NCBI RefSeq assembly: GCF_050699915.1
Contig: NZ_JBOHGA010000041.1
Coordinates: 1-36,049, forward strand
DNA: 36,049 bases
Origin: Actinophytocola sp050699915
Lineage (GTDB): Bacteria > Actinomycetota > Actinomycetes > Mycobacteriales > Pseudonocardiaceae
Direction of reading: 5' to 3'
Below, piece after piece: positions 31,101 to 36,049 of the stretch (its first letter is position 1; each line of letters begins with the position of its first letter). The notes under the pieces are model-generated. The model was not told the origin of the DNA. It saw nothing but the letters and a program-made list of their open reading frames with translations, and did not search any database. The position numbers and the translations under genes are program-made.

Positions 31101-31546
31101 TCGGGATACCCGAGGTCCGCCAGCACCGGCCCGCGCCAGTGCGCCAGCGCCTCACGCAGCAGCGTCGCCGCGCGGTGCGGCTCTCCGAGCCCCAGCGCCT
31201 CCTGTCCCAGCCCCGTCGTCCGCTCGAACCGGTACGCGTCGAGCTGTTCGGGGTCCAGCCGCAGGCGGTAGCCGGGCCGCTCGGTGACCAGCGTGTCGGC
31301 GGCCCCGGCCGGCATCAGGCGCCTGCGCAGGTGTGACACGTGGGTGCGCAGCGTGACCTCGGCGGCGGCCGGCGGCTGGGTGCCCCACAGGGCCTCGACC
31401 AACCGTCCGGTCGGGACGACCTTGTCGACGTGCAGCAGCAGCATGGCGATGAGCTCACGCTGCTTCGGGCCGCCGAGGTCGAGCCGGAGTCCGTCCGCGG
31501 CGGCCTCCAGCGGCCCCAGGATGCCGAGCCGCAGTCCGGGTGTCAC
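28142..31546 (-). CDS. BTAD/AfsR-type regulator with AAA ATPase and TPR domains
   Basis: This 1134-residue cytosolic regulator has the large SARP/AfsR layout. An OmpR-like winged helix comes first (about 5-95, with LGGPKQRELIAMLLLHVD and VTLRTHVSHLRRRL), then a bacterial transcriptional activation domain (about 100-245). An NTPase follows with the Walker A loop GEAGVGKT at 313-320, and then a long TPR-like helical region (about 680-1134). The Walker B position reads VAVVVEEAERID, with glutamate instead of the usual aspartates. The start is taken as the GTG at 31546, because the DNA-binding domain begins at once; no clear ribosome site precedes it. It lies upstream of the MFS/monooxygenase/methyltransferase cassette in the same direction and is its most likely activator. 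Confidence 0.85.
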   Translation of the reverse strand: MTPGLRLGILGPLEAAADGLRLDLGGPKQRELIAMLLLHVDKVVPTGRLVEALWGTQPPAAAEVTLRTHVSHLRRRLMPAGAADTLVTERPGYRLRLDPEQLDAYRFERTTGLGQEALGLGEPHRAATLLREALAHWRGPVLADLGYPEFAAAETSRLDELRLVTLEGRIEADLALGRHQEVSSELEVLVAEHPYRERFCGQLMLALYRSGRHVDALAVYAAARQRLADELGLDPGPALAELETAILRHDPALAPRADRAVRALDTLVTAPPDALFSVARRVRIVGRAAELDRLLDQWRAVRDGDRRVVVISGEAGVGKTRLVAEFAHRAAQDPAVFLVGRCDHASAVPFQPIADALRSSADAARVLAGAPAAVRDRLAGLLDLPAESPAEDRQAVFGAIGWVLAQLAAMAPVAVVVEEAERIDRASALLVGHLVRHLPEHVLVAVCLRDPPGSTHAPLLELLAEIEGRGVAERLDLRPLSEVDLRALVTELTDTDPPAEFARQLWHNTGGNPLYATEVVRDLDARGELGSRTWPVPAGVRDILRHRLRGLPERTQDVVGRAAVIGREVEFALLLRLADESEDRVIDAVEGAVGAGFLVVSGSSWSVSYAFPHDLMRDAVYAGLPVPRRQRLHLRAATALLESGRTSDVVTAAVHLRAAGSAADPVQAADVSLRAAEEARRLYAWDEAVAHAEAAVGLLSHTNALPERLADAEVRAAMLRIKSSIGFSEAVRLLESALEHSGDDASAASVHGRIGGALSTHHSVMDIPRAIEHFTAARTLRDDRGPDFQVLRGLSQAAMYGLRTDLLGTASADAVALAGELGRKDLVVLASWGRAWFEFNRGELAEASAVLERMWAATHELGDAYLGWPSVNAAALCATEYLLDPGAARMWCRRGLTQARFDTFGHPHATVVDQFVLAAAVMGELPTARRAAEPLPADAVSRRYLLFLDGEWEQAEQAWAAALAADESAGDRHDAVLNARWLAGARLLLGDRDGALAALEHALALGIDGPQVPAELLVRAELARIHATEGEVGTAAEHVSRCAEILSAGQDWRGQLGAVELARGALAAARGRRGESDAAYENAVRIFTEFRLPWRRALALRDWSRLAADPAPRLRVAARVLDEIGAAQRWRDLL

Positions 31547-31584
31547 CAGCGAACGGTACGCCGCAGGAGGTAACGGTTCGATAA

Positions 31585-32901
31585 ATGTCGCGGGTTTGCG
31601 ACAACCTCGGAAAACACGTGAGGAATACACCGACGGCGCGCAACCCGATGTCGAAGACGGCGCGTAGTAGCGATGTGAACCTGCTGACCGCGCATCGTGA
31701 CATCGCTGTCTCAAGAGGACGAACGGCCGCACTGGTCGGTTTGGTCATCGTCGACCTCGCCGTTTTCGCGTGGTTCCTGGTGCTGTTCAGAAATGGCCTC
31801 GGTGCCAACGTCTATCGCGTCGACCTCGACGTCTACCGGCTCGGCACCGGTGTGTGGTGGCAGGGCGGCGAGCTGTACGGGCGGCTGCCGGAGCTGCACG
31901 TCGGCGGACACCTGCCGTTCCTCTACCCGCCGATCGCCGCGGTGGCACTGGGGCCGTTCGCGGTCGTGCCCTTCTGGCTCGCCAGCACCGCGATGGTGGT
32001 CCTGACGATCGCCGCGCTCGCCCTCGTGCTCGTGATGGTGCTCCGCTCGCTGGACGTTCGGCCGTCCGCGGTCGTGGTGTGCGCGCTGCTGCCCGCCGCA
32101 CTGCTCCTGGAGCCGGTGCGCTCGAACCTCTACTTCGGTCAGATCAACATGCTGCTGATGGCGCTGGTCGCGGTGGACTGTCTCGCCCGCACGCCGCGGT
32201 GGCCGCGCGGCGTGCTGCTCGGCCTCGCCGCGGCCGTCAAGCTGTCCCCGGCCGTGTTCGTCCTGTTCTTCCTGCTCCGCGGCGACCGCCGGGCCGCGCT
32301 CACCGCCGGCGCGTCGTTCCTCTGTGCGACGGGTCTGGGGTTCCTGCTCGCCCCAGGCAACTCCGTGCGGTTCTGGACCGACGTCGTGTTCGAGATCGAC
32401 CAGCGCGTCGGCATCACGTCCAACTCGAACCAGTCGATCGGCGCCTTGCTGGCCCGGCTCGAGATCGACGCCGGCGTCCTGCGGTTGCTGCTCGCCGGGG
32501 CGGTGCTCGCCATCGTGGCCATCGGCATGCGGCAGGCGTTCGCTCAGTCCCGGCCCGCCTGGGCGCTCGGGCTCAACGCTCTCGGCGCGCTGCTGGTCTC
32601 GCCCCTCTCGTGGTCGCACCACTGGGTGTGGGTCGCGCCGATCCTGCTCACCGCCGGCGTCTACGCGTGGCGCGCGCGATCCAGTGCCGCGATCGCGGCC
32701 GTGGCCTCCGGGACGCTGCTGGTCTACCTGGCTCCGCACCGGTGGTGGCACAAGGCCGACCCGTGGACCGTGGGGCGCCTACTGTCCGGCAACCTGTACC
32801 TGGTCGCCGCGGTGGCCGTGCTCGTCTTCGCCGCCGTCCACGCGCATCGTCAGGCCACGAGCATCAGCGAAGTCAGGACCGACGTTCCGGTGCGGACGTA
32901 G
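31585..32901 (+). CDS. GT87-family membrane glycosyltransferase (polyprenyl-phosphate-mannose dependent type)
   Basis: The 438-residue protein has about ten membrane spans and the extracytoplasmic first loop YRVDLDVYRLGTGVWWQGGE, in which the Asp pair corresponds to the catalytic aspartate region of GT-C enzymes. LPFLYPPIAAVALGPF and FGQINMLLMALVAVD are family hallmarks. GT87 enzymes such as mycobacterial PimE add mannose from polyprenyl-phosphomannose to lipid glycans on the outer face of the membrane. The ATG at 31585 has AGGAGGT about 13 bases upstream; a second in-frame ATG at 31648 would shorten the cytosolic N-terminus by 21 residues. It is divergent from the BTAD gene across only 38 bases and ends 3 bases from the convergent EEP gene. 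Confidence 0.85.
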   Translation: MSRVCDNLGKHVRNTPTARNPMSKTARSSDVNLLTAHRDIAVSRGRTAALVGLVIVDLAVFAWFLVLFRNGLGANVYRVDLDVYRLGTGVWWQGGELYGRLPELHVGGHLPFLYPPIAAVALGPFAVVPFWLASTAMVVLTIAALALVLVMVLRSLDVRPSAVVVCALLPAALLLEPVRSNLYFGQINMLLMALVAVDCLARTPRWPRGVLLGLAAAVKLSPAVFVLFFLLRGDRRAALTAGASFLCATGLGFLLAPGNSVRFWTDVVFEIDQRVGITSNSNQSIGALLARLEIDAGVLRLLLAGAVLAIVAIGMRQAFAQSRPAWALGLNALGALLVSPLSWSHHWVWVAPILLTAGVYAWRARSSAAIAAVASGTLLVYLAPHRWWHKADPWTVGRLLSGNLYLVAAVAVLVFAAVHAHRQATSISEVRTDVPVRT

Positions 32902-32904
32902 CGG

Positions 32905-33741
32905 TCAGCCCAGCCGGATCCGGAAGATCGCGACCCGCGCGTTGTGGCCGTCCACCCGCATGTCGATCGACTTGGTGCCGCGCAGCTGCAGCCGGACGGC
33001 GCCGTTGCCGGGCAGCCAGTTGATCCGGTCGACGCCCTCACGGAAGACCTGCTTCTCCGCCTGCCGACCCGTGGCCGTGGTGTAGCCGTGGTGGTTGGTG
33101 TCGGCGGTCCAGATGACCAGGCGGCCCTTCCGGTGGTGGTGGAGCACGCGGTTGCGGTGCACGTCGTGGTGGTGGTCGTACTCGTCGCGCAGGTCGGGGC
33201 GCATCGCGCCGTTGTACGCGCCGAACAGGTAGTGGGTGTTGAGCAGGACGAACTCCAGAGCCGGGTTCGACTCGTGCCGCACCACGACCTCGTTGAGCCA
33301 GCGCGGCGGCGTCACCGGCTTGATGCCGCCGTGCGCGAAGACGGGCTTCGAGTCCACGATCTGCCAGGGCTTCGGCACCGAGATCGGCACGCGGAAGGAC
33401 CGCTCGTTCCGCAGGAACGCTGTCCGGTAGGCGTCCCCGAAGTGCTTCTCGATCATGCCCGGCTCGCCCTTGTCGCCCTCGCGGATCTCCTGCCAGCCCA
33501 CGAACGGACGCTCGCCGGCGACCCCGTGGCGGACGTCACGGATCGCGGCCTCCCGCGCGTCGAGGTGCTTGCGCCCGACGTTGGCGGTGATGATCGGCAG
33601 CCGGACCCAGCCCGCGGCCGCCGGTCCCGCCGCGGACGCGGACTGCACACCGGCCACGGCGGCCGCGGCGCCGACCGCGACACCGCCACCCAGGAGGAGG
33701 GCCTGACGCCTGCTGAGCTGTCCGGACACTGTGTCTCCCAT
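32905..33741 (-). CDS. Tat-exported endonuclease/exonuclease/phosphatase-family protein
   Basis: The 278-residue product starts with a twin-arginine signal (SRRQALLLGGGVAVGAAAAVAG, shown only in part: SRRQALLLGG at about 10-19). After the signal comes an EEP-like fold. LPIITANVGRKHLD carries the metal-coordinating Asn, FVGWQEI the Glu, LLNTHYLFG a catalytic-type His, WTADTNHHG an Asp/Asn block, and VDGHNARVA the final His. Such proteins cleave phosphodiesters or phosphomonoesters; the substrate outside the cell is unknown. The ATG at 33741 gives a complete Tat signal. It is divergent from the propeller gene across 130 bases. Confidence 0.82.
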   Translation of the reverse strand: MGDTVSGQLSRRQALLLGGGVAVGAAAAVAGVQSASAAGPAAAGWVRLPIITANVGRKHLDAREAAIRDVRHGVAGERPFVGWQEIREGDKGEPGMIEKHFGDAYRTAFLRNERSFRVPISVPKPWQIVDSKPVFAHGGIKPVTPPRWLNEVVVRHESNPALEFVLLNTHYLFGAYNGAMRPDLRDEYDHHHDVHRNRVLHHHRKGRLVIWTADTNHHGYTTATGRQAEKQVFREGVDRINWLPGNGAVRLQLRGTKSIDMRVDGHNARVAIFRIRLG

Positions 33742-33796
33742 CCCCGACGTTGCAGTGAGACGGATTCTGTCAGAGTGTCACAGTAGCCGGTGCGCT

Positions 33797-33806
33797 TTTC
33801 GCGAAA
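33797..33806. promoter_or_regulatory. 10-bp perfect palindrome in the divergent promoter region
   Basis: TTTCGCGAAA lies in the 130-base gap between the divergent EEP and propeller genes, 55 bases above the former start and 65 above the latter. It is AT-richer than its surroundings. It may be a regulator site; a palindrome of this length can also occur by chance. Confidence 0.2.
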
Positions 33807-33871
33807 CCCGAACCGCCCCGCGGGCGTCCCAACCCGGCGAGGACGAGTTCAGCGGTAGGGAGAGTCGCCGG

Positions 33872-35341
33872 GTGAGTGAGTTGCTGCGGTCGCGATGGCT
33901 GGTGGTTCTCGGGTTCGTCGCCGGGTTGGTGGCGGTGTTCCTGTCCGGCGGGGCAGTCCGGCCGGACTTCCCGGACCTCGGGGTGTTGGCCGGCGTCGGG
34001 GGACTCGGGGTGGTGGCCGCGCTGTCCTGGTCCTCTCGCCCGGCTGCCCGGGTTTCCGGTCTGGTCGTCGCGCTCGCGGTGCTGGGGTGGTCGGTGGTGC
34101 TGGTCCAGGGCGACCAGGCCAGCGGTACTCCGGGCAGCTCGACGGCCGTGCTCGCCGTGGCCGCGGTGATCGTGGTGGCCGCGGCCGTTGTCGGCCTGTC
34201 GCGAGCGACGCGGTCGCGGTGGGTCGTCGGCGGGCTCGGCGTGCTCCTGGTCGCCGGGACGGTGGCCGCCGGTGTGGTGGCGCCGGGACTGCCGGTGCGG
34301 TCGACCACCGCGCAGCGGGTCGAGGCGAAGCCACTCGTGGACCGGCCGGTCGGACGGGAGTGGGCCTGGCGGCCGGGGGAGGAGCTGGTCGACGTGGTCG
34401 CCGCCGGCGCCGGTGTCGTCGTGGCCACGCAGGGCGGGACACTCACCGCGCTGGACGGTGCTTCGGGCACGGAGCGGTGGAGCTACGCCCGTCCCGGCGG
34501 GCACGTCCGGGCGCTGGTCGCCACACCCGACCGTTCGCTGGTCATGGCCGCGTTCGATCCCGGTGGCGGTCGTGACACCGGCAGCGAGCTGCTGGTCACC
34601 CTCGATGCCATGACCGGCGAGCCGCTCCACGACGCTCTCCACGACGACTGGATCTCCGACCTCGACGCGCTCGCGCCGACCGATGGTGTGCTGCCGGTCT
34701 TCCACCGCGCCGCCGAGCCCGAGCCGAACGGGATCGCCGACCACACGGTCGAAGCCCTCGACCTGCGCACCGGCGAACCGCGCTGGACGTGGTCCGCGCC
34801 GCGCGGCTGCATCTCGCCGTTCGCGCTGCCCGCGAGTGGTGCGGATGTCGTGCTGGCTCCGCTGCACTGCGGCGACCGCCTCGGAGTGGTCGCGCTGGAC
34901 GAGACCGACGGGAAACCGCGCTGGGAACGCACCGCCCGAAAGTCCACTTCGGACGAGATCGCGGTCGACTACTACCTCGACGCCGCACCGGACGGCTCGG
35001 TCCTCACCGTCCGCGTCCCCGCCGCCGGCATGGACATGCGGCTCGACGCCGCCGAAGGGACCGACCTGGCCACGGAAAACGCCGTCGACCCACAGCCGTG
35101 TGCCGACCGGCTCGCCGACACCACTGTCGCGGGCACCTTCGTGGCACTGTGCGGCACGGTGACCGAAACTCGCCTGACCTGGCAGCGCGGACGAGTCCCG
35201 CCGGAGACCACCACCGTCGACTGGGGCAACGAGCCCGCACCGACTAGCTTGGTCGACAGCCGCCAGCTCCTCCTTCTGGCGGCCCCCGGCGCGATCGTCG
35301 TCGCCCGAACCGACGCCGTCCTCGGCTTCGCCGGCACCTGA
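33872..35341 (+). CDS. Membrane-anchored PQQ-like beta-propeller protein
   Basis: The 489-residue protein begins with four or five membrane segments in its first 150 residues (for example WLVVLGFVAGLVAVFLSGG and VLAVAAVIVVAAAVVGL). An extracytoplasmic domain with PQQ-like blades follows: VVVATQGGTLTALDGASGTE, VEALDLRTGEPRWTWSAP and VVALDETDGKPRWERTA. The recurring ALDxxxGxxxW pattern marks each blade. Single cysteines in RGCISPF and LHCGDR may form a disulfide. No enzyme active site is visible, so it is probably a binding or sensor protein on the cell surface. The GTG at 33872 is preceded by GGGAGAG. Reading further upstream in the frame gives no family-like sequence. Confidence 0.75.
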   Translation: MSELLRSRWLVVLGFVAGLVAVFLSGGAVRPDFPDLGVLAGVGGLGVVAALSWSSRPAARVSGLVVALAVLGWSVVLVQGDQASGTPGSSTAVLAVAAVIVVAAAVVGLSRATRSRWVVGGLGVLLVAGTVAAGVVAPGLPVRSTTAQRVEAKPLVDRPVGREWAWRPGEELVDVVAAGAGVVVATQGGTLTALDGASGTERWSYARPGGHVRALVATPDRSLVMAAFDPGGGRDTGSELLVTLDAMTGEPLHDALHDDWISDLDALAPTDGVLPVFHRAAEPEPNGIADHTVEALDLRTGEPRWTWSAPRGCISPFALPASGADVVLAPLHCGDRLGVVALDETDGKPRWERTARKSTSDEIAVDYYLDAAPDGSVLTVRVPAAGMDMRLDAAEGTDLATENAVDPQPCADRLADTTVAGTFVALCGTVTETRLTWQRGRVPPETTTVDWGNEPAPTSLVDSRQLLLLAAPGAIVVARTDAVLGFAGT

Positions 35342-35359
35342 TCGGGACCAGCCGTTCGT

Positions 35360-35899
35360 TCAGGTGATCCGGCGGCGCACGAGCCATGCCGTGGCGAGGA
35401 ACAGTGCCGTGGCGAGGCCGAGGAACAGGGCTGCTTCGATCGCCTGGAAGGTCCAGAAGCCGCTGGCGGGGTGGTACTCGGTGTAGTGCCGCCTGCCGTG
35501 GGCGGCAAGGTATTTCTCGACGACGCCGTCAGGCGCGCTGCCGCTTTCCTGGTAGATCGTGTTCAGCAGGTCGGTCTTCTCGCTGTCGGTGAGGCGATGG
35601 CCGCTGCTGTCGACCCAGGCGTCGTCGGTCACGGTCCAGTCCGTGAGTGGCAGCTGGTCGGCGCCGGCGTTCGGGTCTGTGGTCCGGATCAGTGGTGTCC
35701 GGTAGTGCGCTCGGAGGGACTCCTCGGTCGTGATGCGCACGGCCAGATAGGTGACCAAGGTCGCGACCATGGCCGGGATCGTGCGTCGGAGCAGGGCGCC
35801 CGCGAGCACGCCGAGCGCGAAGGCGAACAGCGTCACGGCCATCAGGCTCGGTGCGGCGACCACGAACGCCGCCGTGCGCATGCGTCCGCCGACCTCGTC
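35360..35899 (-). pseudogene. C-terminal part of an ABC-2 type transporter permease, truncated by an IS element
   Basis: The remaining 180 or so codons contain MAVTLFAFALGVLAGALLRR and IPAMVATLVTYLAVRI, then an extracytoplasmic stretch with SGHRLTDSEKTD, then YHPASGFWTFQAIEAALF and a last membrane span ending in VRRRIT. This is the conserved second half of actinobacterial ABC-2 permeases, in which YHPASRYWTFQAIE precedes the final span. An ATG at 35881 could start a shortened protein, but family-like residues (TLDEVGGRM) continue upstream of it to the edge of the IS630 element. The missing N-terminal half should lie beyond the element. Confidence 0.65.
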
Positions 35900-36049
35900 T
35901 AGTGTCGCGCGTCATTAATTCATTGACACTTGGGACGATGGGGTATGCCATCACCTGCACTGGAACTGAGCGATGCGGATCGCGTTGCGTTGGCGTCGTG
36001 GACGAGGTCGCGCACGCAATCGGCTGGCCGTGCTGAACGGGCTCGGATC
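35900..36049 (+). mobile_element. Left end of an IS630-family insertion sequence (continues past window)
   Basis: The element appears to begin at the TA at 35900-35901, the dinucleotide at which IS630/Tc1-type elements insert. Beyond it lies AGTGTC (35901-35906), mirrored by GACACT (35925-35930), within an AT-rich end (GTCATTAATTCATTGACAC). The transposase start follows at 35945. It interrupts an ABC permease gene. The right end and the duplicated TA are outside the window. Confidence 0.6.
35945..36049 (+). CDS. IS630-family transposase, N-terminal part
   Basis: The 35 codons before the window ends begin MPSPALELSDADRVALASWT and continue RSRTQSAGRAERARI. This is the standard beginning of IS630-type transposases, a short acidic helix leading into the first helix-turn-helix (usually followed by VLLAAxGxSNxxIA). 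The DDE catalytic domain is beyond the window edge. GATGGGG precedes the ATG. The identification rests on the N-terminal pattern and the neighbouring end repeat only. Confidence 0.7.
   Translation, partial: MPSPALELSDADRVALASWTRSRTQSAGRAERARI

Noticed and set aside
28433..31336. Open frame of over 950 codons on the plus strand opposite the BTAD regulator
   Set aside because: The sequence is Arg/Gln/His/Val-rich with no recognisable domain, while the minus strand encodes clear BTAD, P-loop and TPR features.

Overview
The window is very GC-rich, uses many GTG starts, and carries several typical actinomycete markers. These are a deazaflavin (F420)-type nitroreductase, a mycothiol-dependent maleylpyruvate isomerase-like domain, an IdeR/DmdR-type iron box, BTAD/AfsR-type regulation and several Tat signals. 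It looks like the chromosome of a filamentous actinomycete, perhaps Pseudonocardiaceae (inference). No rRNA, tRNA or CRISPR array was seen.

Layout. 1-3533: end of an unknown gene, a zinc alcohol dehydrogenase, a CGNR zinc-finger regulator behind a perfect inverted repeat, and a MOSC/flavin reductase/2Fe-2S ferredoxin fusion. 3550-3789: remnant of a P-loop ATPase. 3789-5891: secreted M14 carboxypeptidase, divergent from the RNA 2'-phosphotransferase KptA (5961-6545). 6600-6914: two gene remnants in opposite orientation, followed by the nitroreductase. 7419-13226 (minus): a glycoside-use operon made of a GH78 alpha-L-rhamnosidase, a lipoprotein binding protein and two ABC permeases, with a divergent AraC regulator. 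14289-16316: a WD40-repeat protein, divergent from a SAM methyltransferase, which is followed by a divergent seryl-tRNA synthetase. 18527-20985 (minus): ferric-siderophore reductase with an iron box, an orphan histidine kinase, a small conserved protein and the C-terminal remnant of a DUF2306-like membrane protein. 21065-22557: a stand-alone type II thioesterase and a degraded ROK gene. 22588-24075: a Tat-exported PhoX/DUF839 protein. 24257-28070 (minus): a translationally coupled cassette of MFS exporter, FAD-monooxygenase/maleylpyruvate-isomerase fusion and methyltransferase, next to a large BTAD-AAA-TPR regulator (28142-31546). 31585-35341: GT87 membrane mannosyltransferase-like protein, Tat-exported EEP-family nuclease/phosphatase, and a membrane-anchored PQQ-like propeller. 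35360-36049: the C-terminal half of an ABC-2 permease, cut by the left end of an IS630-family element.

The most interesting points are the coupled cassette with its unusual fusion enzyme, the second-type SerRS facing an iron-regulated siderophore reductase, and a run of gene remnants. In several remnants an N-terminal block is joined in frame to a C-terminal block with the middle missing. All assignments come from reading motifs and gene order; no database search was run.
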